Notes under the pieces: generated by a model
What the model saw: the letters and a program-made list of their open reading frames with translations, nothing else
Told to the model about the DNA's origin: nothing
Database searches by the model: none
Made by a program: the position numbers and the translations under genes
NCBI RefSeq assembly: GCF_003269295.1
Contig: NZ_QLTT01000001.1
Location: 329,635 to 393,634 of the forward strand
Origin: Lentzea atacamensis
GTDB lineage: Bacteria > Actinomycetota > Actinomycetes > Mycobacteriales > Pseudonocardiaceae
DNA length: 64,000 nt
Reading direction: 5' to 3'
Shown: positions 15,925 to 21,998 of the stretch, in pieces
Position numbering within the stretch: position 1 is the stretch's first letter
Layout: every line of letters begins with the position of its first letter

Positions 15925-16413
15925 GCGCCAGTCGAACTGCCGCCGGTAGCAGACGAGCGGTTCACCTTCCGCCACCTCGGTGTGGGTGACCTCGCCGATC
16001 AGCACGGTGTGGTCGCCGTGGTCGAACACCGCGGTCGCGGTGCAGCGCAGGTAGATCGGTGCCGCGCCCAGGCGGGGCACGGTGCCGTCCCACGCCCAGG
16101 CGACATCGGCGAACTTGTCCGCGCCCCGGCTCGCGAACGTCCGCGCGGTCCGTTCCTGAGCGCTGCCGAGCAGATGCACACCGAACTCCGCGCAGTGGGT
16201 CAAGGGATCGCGGCACCGTGAGGCGTGGTCGACGACCACCAGCACCGACGGCGGATGCACGCTGTACGAACAGATCGACGAGACGAGCAGGCCGCACGGC
16301 CGGCCGGCCGCCTGCCGGGTGGTGACCACGGCGAGGCCCGAGACCAGCCTGCTCATGGCGTCGGTGAACGTGGCCACCGGCAGTGCGGCGGCCACGTTCT
16401 CCGTTGCTGTCAC
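15895..16413 (-). CDS. Flavin reductase (HpaC/ActVB-like FMN-binding split barrel)
   Basis: 172 residues from GTG 16413, chosen because AGGAGG (16420-16425) lies 6 bases upstream; that site overlaps the stop codon of the TPR gene, so the two are coupled. Family motifs are present: FTDAMSRLVSGLAVVTT, GLLVSSICSYSVHPPSVLVVVD, and the substrate-binding FGVHLLGSAQERTARTFASRG...KFADVAWAWDGTVPRL. Such enzymes supply reduced FMN or FAD to a partner monooxygenase or halogenase. No partner is encoded in the cluster, so it may act on the peptide pathway directly or serve an enzyme elsewhere. Overlaps the convergent SARP gene by 30 bases. Confidence 0.9.
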   Translation of the reverse strand: MTATENVAAALPVATFTDAMSRLVSGLAVVTTRQAAGRPCGLLVSSICSYSVHPPSVLVVVDHASRCRDPLTHCAEFGVHLLGSAQERTARTFASRGADKFADVAWAWDGTVPRLGAAPIYLRCTATAVFDHGDHTVLIGEVTHTEVAEGEPLVCYRRQFDWRLKRNGVRHP

Positions 16414-16423
16414 CGCGATCCTC

Positions 16424-18505
16424 CTAAACCGTCGCGGCGGCGCAGAGTTCCCTGCGGTGCCGCGCGTCCTCGTCATCGGCGACAGCGAGAACGGCGTCGT
16501 AGTCGGCGATCGCCGCGGCCCACTCGCCGGACTCCTCGTACGCGACCGCGCGGTTGAACCTCGCCTCCGGGTTGTCGTCGAGCTTGATCGCCCGGCTGAG
16601 GTAGCTGATCGCGTCGGTCAGGTCGCCGGACGCCGCCGCGATCGTGCCGCGGATCGCCCAGGCCTCGGCCAGGCTGTCGTCGCGTTGCACCGCCTGCGCC
16701 AGTGCTTCGGACGCCTCGTCGTACTGCTCTCGTTCGACGAGCAGCTGTCCCTTGAGGCACAACAGGTGTGCGTTGTCCGGTGCCAGCTCCAGGGCGGCGG
16801 TGACATCGCGCCACGCCGCCTCGACGTCACCGTTGGCGAGCAGGAGTCCCGCGCGGTTGATCCTGGCGTCGACGTGCCTCGGGTCGAGTTCGACGACGTA
16901 GCCGAAGTCGGCGATGGCGCCTTCGATGTCGCCGAGCGCCAGGCGTGCGTCGGCGATGTTGTAGTAGGCCTCCGGGAACGGCGGGGAGAGCCGCAGTGCC
17001 TCGCGGTAGGCGGCGATCGCTTCCTCGTCGCGGCCGAGTCTGCGCAGGATGTTGCCGACGTTGAAGTGGTGCTCGGGGAAGTTCGGGTCCCGTTCGACGA
17101 CGTGGCTGTAGTCGGCGAGCGCGTCTTCCAGCCTGCCCATGCCGCCGTAGACCTGTGCCCGGTTGTAGCGCAGCACCAGGCGGTGCAGCGCGTGCTCGTG
17201 CGGTTCCAGGTCGCGGTCCAGCCTGGCCAAGCCGTCGTTGAGCAGCGCGAGCGCCACCTCCGGTTTCTGCTCGCGCACCTCCACCAGTGCGAGGCCGTTG
17301 CGGGTGAACACCGACTGGAAGGCTTCCTTCTTCGGGTCGGTCAGCAGCGACGCCATCGCGATCGCCTGGTTCATCCACGCCCGTGCGCGAACGTAGTCCC
17401 GCTCGCCGTCCGGGTAGTGCCGCGCGTGCAGCATCGCCGTCGAATACGCCAGTTCAAGGTGCACGGCCGGATCCGTTGACGCTGCCCGGCCCTCGACGTA
17501 AAGAGCTTCTGCCTCGTGCGCACGTCCGACCGCCGCCAGCGCGATGCCCGTCTGGAACGTGAGCTGCCACCACGTCTCGGCATCGGTTTCCCGGTCGGCG
17601 ACCGCGCGGCCGCGCAGGCCGAGGTCCGCCGCGGCCTGGTAGAGGCCGGTCTTCTGGCAGTGGTCCATGGCGGCGCGCAGTGCTTTCGCGCCGGCGCCCG
17701 CGGGGTCGCTGCCGTGCTCCAGGTGGTACGGGATGGCGCCGAGGTGCAACGAGAACTCCGTGGACTGAGCGAGCTGCTCGGCTCGGGCGTCGTGGAGTGC
17801 GGCTCTGGCTTCGTTCGGCAGAGCGAGGTAGGCGGCGAGCAGACGCGGGTCGTCGGCCGTGCCGTCACTGTCCACATAGGCCTGTGCGGGGTGGTCCGGC
17901 AGCGGGTCCTCCGCCGCAGGTTGAGCTTCGACCACCCGCGCGTGTGCGGCGATCGTCCGCGCCAGCGACACGTCGATCTCGCCGCGGGGGTCGGCGAGCG
18001 GTGCGCGGCTCGTGCCCACCACCACGGTGAGGCCGGGGATGTCCTGGCGGCGCAGCAGGATCGCGATGAACTCCTGGTCCGACGGGTCGGCCTCGTGCGC
18101 GTTCTCGAACACGAGGGTGCGCGGACCGCCGCCCAGCGCCGCCAGGTGGTCGCGCAGCACCTCTGCCAGGCCGTTGCCGATGTTGCGGGTGTGCAGCCGC
18201 GAGTAGTACCGGGTGCGTTCGTCGTTCTGCACGGCCCACTCCAGCGTGTGCCACGCGCTGGGCACCCGGCCGGCCAGCTCCGGCGTGCTCGTGAGGAGTT
18301 CGATGTTGTGCCGCTCCCCCAGCTCGGGGCAGCGGTCCAGCAGGTCGTCGGCGATCAGGCGCAGCAACGATCCCGCCGCGGTGTACGGCCCGCGCAACCG
18401 CCGGTGGGCGTCGACCGCCGCCCAGATCGGCGGCAGGTCCAGGTCGGCGAGCGCGAGTGCCCGGTCGCGCCGCCGGTCGGCGCGGATCCAGTAGCGGCTG
18501 TCCAT
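16424..18505 (-). CDS. TPR-repeat protein with N-terminal STAND-like domain lacking a P-loop
   Basis: 693 residues from ATG 18505 (GAGAGGA upstream). The first 300 residues resemble a degenerate AAA/STAND domain: a Walker-B-like TLVFENAHEADPSDQEFIAILL and the following VVVGTSRAPL are visible, but no GxxxxGK[ST] is found. From about residue 310 the protein is helical, and from about 450 it has clear tetratricopeptide repeats (HFNVGNILRRLGRDEEAIAAYREALRLSP, AYYNIADARLALGDIEGAIADFGYVVELDP). It is 13 bases downstream of the M50 protease. A scaffold or chaperone role in peptide maturation is inferred from context only. Confidence 0.85.
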   Translation of the reverse strand: MDSRYWIRADRRRDRALALADLDLPPIWAAVDAHRRLRGPYTAAGSLLRLIADDLLDRCPELGERHNIELLTSTPELAGRVPSAWHTLEWAVQNDERTRYYSRLHTRNIGNGLAEVLRDHLAALGGGPRTLVFENAHEADPSDQEFIAILLRRQDIPGLTVVVGTSRAPLADPRGEIDVSLARTIAAHARVVEAQPAAEDPLPDHPAQAYVDSDGTADDPRLLAAYLALPNEARAALHDARAEQLAQSTEFSLHLGAIPYHLEHGSDPAGAGAKALRAAMDHCQKTGLYQAAADLGLRGRAVADRETDAETWWQLTFQTGIALAAVGRAHEAEALYVEGRAASTDPAVHLELAYSTAMLHARHYPDGERDYVRARAWMNQAIAMASLLTDPKKEAFQSVFTRNGLALVEVREQKPEVALALLNDGLARLDRDLEPHEHALHRLVLRYNRAQVYGGMGRLEDALADYSHVVERDPNFPEHHFNVGNILRRLGRDEEAIAAYREALRLSPPFPEAYYNIADARLALGDIEGAIADFGYVVELDPRHVDARINRAGLLLANGDVEAAWRDVTAALELAPDNAHLLCLKGQLLVEREQYDEASEALAQAVQRDDSLAEAWAIRGTIAAASGDLTDAISYLSRAIKLDDNPEARFNRAVAYEESGEWAAAIADYDAVLAVADDEDARHRRELCAAATV

Positions 18506-18518
18506 GGGGTGCGTCCTC

Positions 18519-19727
18519 TCAGTGAATGACGTGGTGCAGGCGGCGGTCCCGGCGCGTCTGCACGCGTTCGCGGACCATGAGCCAGCCGAGCACTGCGAAC
18601 TGCGCGATCGCCACGCCGCCGAAGACGATCGAGTCGAGCAGCAGGGGCGTGGGCACCGCGTCACCCGTGAGCCGGCCGAGCACGCCGACGGTGAACCGGT
18701 AGACCACGGGAGCTCCGGCGAGCACGAACGTCGTGAGGCTCGCGGTGTACCCGACCACGACGAGCCACGAGTACCAGAGCGCCACCCGGCGGTCGACCGG
18801 GTGCAGCATCGACTCGTCGGTTTCGAGGCGCCCGAACAGCCGCCTGAACCGGTTGCGGACCATCTGCCGTGCGGCCCCGTGCAGGTCGACGCAACCGAGC
18901 ACCGTGCTCACGAGCACGTAGATGTCCGTGCGCAGGTAGAAGAAGAACTGCCAGATCACCCGAAGCAGCGCGGCGAACGCGACGGCGAGCAGGAAACGCC
19001 CCGCACCCGACAGCGAGCCGTCCGCGTGCCGCGTCAGGTCGGCGGCGATGGTGCACGCGGCGATCCCGATGACGTCGGCCAGCAGCCCGGCGACGATCGG
19101 CAGGTACCGCTTCCGCCGCGGCACGGCCACGAGCCCGTCGAGCGACGTCTCCAGCACGATGAAGTAGAGCCGCCGCCCGATTCTCAGCCGCGACTTGACG
19201 CCGAGCCTGCGCCCGGCCAGCGCGTGAAACGACTCGTGCAGGAGAATGAGCGGAACGGCGGCGAGGAAAAGCCCGACCTGGATGACCATGTAGTAGTCGG
19301 AGAAGAAGATGTTGTGATACGTCGGCCGCAGGTCCGGCGTGCGCACCATGGCGTACAGCGCCCAGCCGGCCAGTCCCGCGTAGACGACCCACGCCCACGG
19401 CGAGAACAGCGCGGCACCGAGTTTGGCGAAGCGCACCGGTTCCGTCGCGGTGACGAATTCGCCGGACTTCCGAATGAGGCCGAGCTCGTCGAGTCCCGCG
19501 ACGACGTCCTCGATGTCAACGCTTTCCCCGTAGGCCCGCTCGAACCATTCAGCCGCCTGGCGCGGCGTGTCCCCCGCTTCCAGTCTGCGCACGAGCTCGG
19601 CGCCCTCAGCGGGGAAGATGCCGTACGAGTCGACGTCGGCACGCCCGATCGTCACCTCGTCGCCGTCCTCCAGGAACACCAGCGGATGCAGCGCCACCGG
19701 CCGGTCCAGATCGAACTCGGTCACCAC
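18519..19727 (-). CDS. PqqD-like domain fused to an M50-type membrane metalloprotease
   Basis: 402 residues. Residues 10-90 match the PqqD/RRE winged-helix fold used to bind RiPP leader peptides (HPLVFLEDGDEVTIGRADVDSYGIFP...DIEDVVAGLDELGLI). Residues 105-400 hold about six hydrophobic spans with the zinc motif HESFH at 164-168 and a third-ligand candidate Asp268 (YLRTDIYVLV), as in YydH-like peptide zinc proteases. GTG 19727 follows GGGAGG; GTG 19724 is the alternative. The gene lies between the peptide gene and the TPR gene. Probable role: recognises and cleaves, and perhaps exports, the small peptide encoded just upstream. Confidence 0.88.
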   Translation of the reverse strand: MVTEFDLDRPVALHPLVFLEDGDEVTIGRADVDSYGIFPAEGAELVRRLEAGDTPRQAAEWFERAYGESVDIEDVVAGLDELGLIRKSGEFVTATEPVRFAKLGAALFSPWAWVVYAGLAGWALYAMVRTPDLRPTYHNIFFSDYYMVIQVGLFLAAVPLILLHESFHALAGRRLGVKSRLRIGRRLYFIVLETSLDGLVAVPRRKRYLPIVAGLLADVIGIAACTIAADLTRHADGSLSGAGRFLLAVAFAALLRVIWQFFFYLRTDIYVLVSTVLGCVDLHGAARQMVRNRFRRLFGRLETDESMLHPVDRRVALWYSWLVVVGYTASLTTFVLAGAPVVYRFTVGVLGRLTGDAVPTPLLLDSIVFGGVAIAQFAVLGWLMVRERVQTRRDRRLHHVIH

Positions 19728-19748
19728 GTTCCTCCCCGCGTGAGGCCA

Positions 19749-19778
19749 GATGCGCTGGGCGGCAAGGCCCAGCGCATC
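19749..19778 (-). terminator. Perfect 12-bp stem-loop between the peptide gene and the protease gene
   Basis: GATGCGCTGGGC (19749-19760) pairs exactly with GCCCAGCGCATC (19767-19778) across a 6-base loop. It lies 11 bases after the peptide stop and 22 bases before the protease start. It has no T-tract, so it may be a partial terminator or mRNA-stabilising hairpin that keeps peptide expression above that of the downstream genes, as is common after RiPP precursor genes. Confidence 0.7.
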
Positions 19779-19789
19779 CCCGCCGCGCC

Positions 19790-19891
19790 TTAGACCGGCT
19801 TGACGTTGTACTGCGAACAGGCGGCCGCCGTGAGGCGAACCGGGCCCACCTTGCGAATGGTGATCCGCTTCATTTTCTTGGTCTTCTCCAT
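19790..19891 (-). CDS. Small peptide gene, candidate RiPP precursor (33 residues)
   Basis: ATG 19891 has a perfect AGGAGGT six bases upstream (19898-19904), and the frame ends at TAA 19790-19792, giving 33 residues. The N-terminal 20 residues are Lys/Arg-rich (MEKTKKMKRITIRK, then VGPVRL), and the C-terminal end is TAAACSQYNVKPV with one Cys and one Tyr. This basic leader-like half plus small Ala/Cys/Tyr tail is what a RiPP precursor or exported signalling peptide would look like. It is the first gene of an operon continuing with a PqqD-M50 protease, a TPR protein and a flavin reductase. The modification is unknown. The gene is below usual annotation cut-offs. Confidence 0.75.
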   Translation of the reverse strand: MEKTKKMKRITIRKVGPVRLTAAACSQYNVKPV

Positions 19892-19943
19892 GAGTGCACC
19901 TCCTCTTGCTGCGATACCGACATCGAGAGAGTTTGCCCGCACA

Positions 19944-19972
19944 CTCCAAGAAATCTCCAAGAGGGCTCCAAA
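19944..19972 (-). promoter_or_regulatory. Three SARP-type direct repeats, 11-bp spacing, upstream of the peptide gene
   Basis: On the plus strand CTCCAAG (19944), CTCCAAG (19955) and CTCCAAA (19966) are spaced exactly 11 bp apart. On the minus strand, which carries the peptide operon, they read TTTGGAG, CTTGGAG, CTTGGAG. The last repeat is followed after 8 bases by CAAACT, a possible -10 box. SARP activators bind heptamer direct repeats of 11-bp period placed 8 bp before the -10, so the geometry fits control by the SARP at 15085. Confidence 0.7.
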
Positions 19973-20001
19973 ATCGAATCGTCACGCTATAGGAGAAGAA
20001 A

Positions 20002-20067
20002 ATGGGCAACATTCCAGGTTGCCCGTCCTGCAAATGTCATAGGGTGGTGACATGGCTGAGCTGCTGA
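20002..20067 (+). CDS. Possible 21-residue Cys-rich peptide (tentative)
   Basis: ATG 20002 is preceded by AGGAGAAG at 19991-19998 and opens a 21-codon frame, MGNIPGCPSCKCH and then a short tail ending in Cys, stopping at TGA 20065-20067. It overlaps the first codons of the dehydratase gene in another frame. GGGCAAC/GTTGCCC (20004-20024) forms a 7-bp stem inside it. It could be a second small peptide, an upstream leader ORF, or chance. Confidence 0.3.
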   Translation: MGNIPGCPSCKCHRVVTWLSC

Positions 20068-21008
20068 CCATCGCCGACGTTCGGGCTGCGGCCGAGGTGC
20101 TCGACGGGCGGGTGCTGCGGACACCCACGCTCCCCTCGGCGGGGTTGTCCACGCTGCTGGGCGTGCCGACGACGGTGAAGCTGGAACTGTTGCAGCGCAG
20201 CGGTTCGTTCAAGACGCGCGGCGCCTTCGCGAAGATCCTCTCGCTGTCCGGCGCGGCGCGGGCGGCGGGCGTGATCGGCGTCAGCGGTGGCAACCACGGG
20301 ATCGCGCTGGCCGACGCCGCGAACGAACTGGGCGTCGCCGCCACCGTCGTGATGCCCTCCACGGCACCCGCTCGCTCGGTGGACCTCGCTCGTGCGTCTG
20401 GTGCCGACGTGCGGCTGACCGACGACCTGCCGTCAGCCTTCGTGCTGCTGAACGAACTGGTGGCGGCGGGCGCGACCCTCGTGCACCCCTACGACGACCA
20501 GGTCGTGATCGCCGGCCAGGGCACGGTCGGGCTGGAGTTCGCGAGCGACGCCCCACACCTCACCGACGTGCTGGTGAGCATCGGCGGCGGAGGGCTGGCC
20601 GCGGGCGTCGCGACCGCGTTCCACGCGCTCGTGCCCGGCGTCCGCGTGTGGGGCGTGGAGGTCGAGGGCGCCGACGCGATGCACCGCGCACTGGACGCGG
20701 GCGGCCCCGTGGAGATCACGCCGACGTCGATCGTCTCGACTCTCTCCGCACCCCACGTGTCGCAGCTGACCTACGACCACGCCGTCGCGCTTCTCGAGGA
20801 CGTCCTGGTGGTGTCCGACGCCGATGCCGTACGGGGCACGATCACGCTGGCCGAGACGCAGAAGGTGTGGGCGGAGCCCGCGGCGGGCTGCCTGGTGCCG
20901 GCGGCACGCAGGGTGCTCGACCGGGTCGGGCCCGGCGCCCGGCTCGGGATCGTGCTGTGCGGAGGGAACGCGACCGTCGCCGACGTCGTCCGGTGGGCGA
21001 ACGCCTGA
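20052..21008 (+). CDS. Threonine/serine dehydratase homologue (PLP fold type II)
   Basis: 318 residues. PLP-binding Lys in RSGSFKTRGAFAKIL, the GGNHGIALADAA loop and a glycine-rich phosphate-binding SIGGGGLAAGVATAF are all present, as is the terminal VLCGGNATV. It resembles catabolic threonine ammonia-lyases or serine racemase/dehydratase enzymes without an ACT regulatory domain. The ATG at 20052 has only a weak GGTGG nearby. It diverges from the small peptide operon; whether it belongs to that pathway is open. Confidence 0.88.
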   Translation: MAELLTIADVRAAAEVLDGRVLRTPTLPSAGLSTLLGVPTTVKLELLQRSGSFKTRGAFAKILSLSGAARAAGVIGVSGGNHGIALADAANELGVAATVVMPSTAPARSVDLARASGADVRLTDDLPSAFVLLNELVAAGATLVHPYDDQVVIAGQGTVGLEFASDAPHLTDVLVSIGGGGLAAGVATAFHALVPGVRVWGVEVEGADAMHRALDAGGPVEITPTSIVSTLSAPHVSQLTYDHAVALLEDVLVVSDADAVRGTITLAETQKVWAEPAAGCLVPAARRVLDRVGPGARLGIVLCGGNATVADVVRWANA

Positions 21009-21020
21009 CCCGGCCGAAGT

Positions 21021-21482
21021 TCAGCGAGCGAGGAGCTTGGCGACCCCGAACTCGAACCGCTCGTCGAAGGACTCCTCGGCGAGGAAGGGCAGCACGTTCT
21101 CCAGCGCGGGCCGCTGCCCCGGCGTGAGGTCATCGGACGAGCGGTGCGGCATCGCCTGTTCTTCCTGGCACAGGCCCAGGATGAAGTAGACGACGCTCCA
21201 ACAGGTCCAGGCCGCCTCCCGCTCGGACAGGCCACCTTCGAGCAACGCGCCGACGAACGCCTCGGCGACGTCGAGAGTCGCGGGCTCGTTCGCGTAGGTG
21301 CCCGCGACGACGGCCGCGCCGTCACGGTGGGCCAGCAGGGCACGGCGGGCGATCTCGGTGGCGCGGGCGTGCCAGTCCCGCGGCAGGCCGGTCAGGGAGA
21401 CGCCGGCGACGACCGCGTCCGCCATCAGCTCGCTCTGCCGGGCCTGGCTCCCCGCGTGCCACACAACGGAGTTCATGTGCAC
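21021..21482 (-). pseudogene. Truncated TetR-family regulator (DNA-binding domain lost)
   Basis: The 153-residue frame matches the C-terminal ligand-binding half of a TetR-class repressor (ELMADAVVAGVSLTG...IARRALLAHRDGAAVVAGTYANEPATLDVAEAFVGALLEGGLSEREAAWTCWSVVYFILGL). It starts with VVWHAGSQARQSEL, where an intact relative would have the end of the recognition helix (about LYWHV.SKxEL). The helix-turn-helix upstream is absent: the sequence to the right instead encodes the tail of a monooxygenase on the other strand. The gene therefore looks inactivated by a deletion with its junction near 21480. Confidence 0.65.
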
Positions 21483-21484
21483 GT

Positions 21485-21649
21485 CCAGACGAGCGGTTGT
21501 CGGGGCTCGGCGTCACCTACGCGACCGGCAGGCGCGTGAGGAACCTGCGAATGCCGGACGGGAGCACGCTCTTCGAGCGCCTGCGGACCGGCGAGCACGT
21601 CGCGACCGGCGAAGGGCTCGTGCGCCCGGACGGTCACCTGGCGGCGTGA
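21485..21649 (+). pseudogene. C-terminal remnant of an aromatic-ring FAD hydroxylase (PgaE/rifampicin monooxygenase type)
   Basis: A 54-codon reading frame ending at TGA 21647-21649 reads PDERLSGLGVTYATG, then RNLRMPDGSTLFERLRTGEHV and a tail LVRPDGHLAA. This matches the C-terminal thioredoxin-like end of PHBH-family hydroxylases, where the GxRxPxxxL pattern is conserved. No upstream coding exists. Such hydroxylases are often divergent from a TetR gene, and a truncated TetR lies directly to the left, so one deletion probably removed the shared promoter and both 5' ends. Confidence 0.6.
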
Positions 21650-21904
21650 CTATCGGATGGAGGCCTGAGCACGCGCGGCCGGGATGTCGTCGACCGCCAC
21701 GACCTCGCGCCCGCCGGCCAGCACGAGGTCGCCGTCCGACGCGGCGGCGAGCATGGCGCGTTTCTCGGCGGGCGACCTCGCCTGGTGGACCACCCCCAGG
21801 CGATCGACGCGAATCAGCGTGACGGACGGATCCGTCACGCGGAACTCCGCGACGCTGCTCAGCCTCCGGACACCGTCGAGGCTGAAGTGGGCGAACTTCG
21901 GCAT
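21650..21904 (-). CDS. Small conserved-looking hypothetical protein
   Basis: 84 residues from ATG 21904 (MPKFAHFSLDGVRRLSSVAEFRVTDPSVTLIRVDRLGVVHQ...). It is a mixed alpha/beta sequence without signal peptide or membrane segment, and I do not recognise the family. No ribosome site precedes the ATG; a 16-bp palindrome begins 5 bases upstream, so the mRNA may be leaderless or the start may be wrong. It diverges from the subtilase gene and the two palindromes in between probably serve both. Confidence 0.6.
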   Translation of the reverse strand: MPKFAHFSLDGVRRLSSVAEFRVTDPSVTLIRVDRLGVVHQARSPAEKRAMLAAASDGDLVLAGGREVVAVDDIPAARAQASIR

Positions 21905-21908
21905 GACA

Positions 21909-21994
21909 ATTGGTCTACACCAATAACCCTCCCCGCGGTAAGGGGCCAGTTCGCGCCGGCCCCTGTGCTCCGCGCCAAATTGGCGTAGACCAAT
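21909..21994. promoter_or_regulatory. Two 16-bp palindromes resembling DasR boxes (dre) flanking the divergent promoter
   Basis: ATTGGTCTACACCAAT (21909-21924) and ATTGGCGTAGACCAAT (21979-21994) are near-perfect palindromes close to the DasR-responsive consensus TGGTCTAGACCA known from chitin/GlcNAc genes. Between them AGGGGCC (21941-21947) pairs with GGCCCCT (21958-21964). Control of the secreted protease by a GntR-type regulator is suggested. Confidence 0.55.
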
Positions 21995-21998
21995 TGAC

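Noticed and set aside
15085-19972. Lanthipeptide, lasso peptide or radical-SAM RiPP cluster
   Set aside because: No LanB/LanC/LanM, asparagine-synthetase-like, or CxxxCxxC radical SAM protein is encoded; only the generic RiPP reading is kept.
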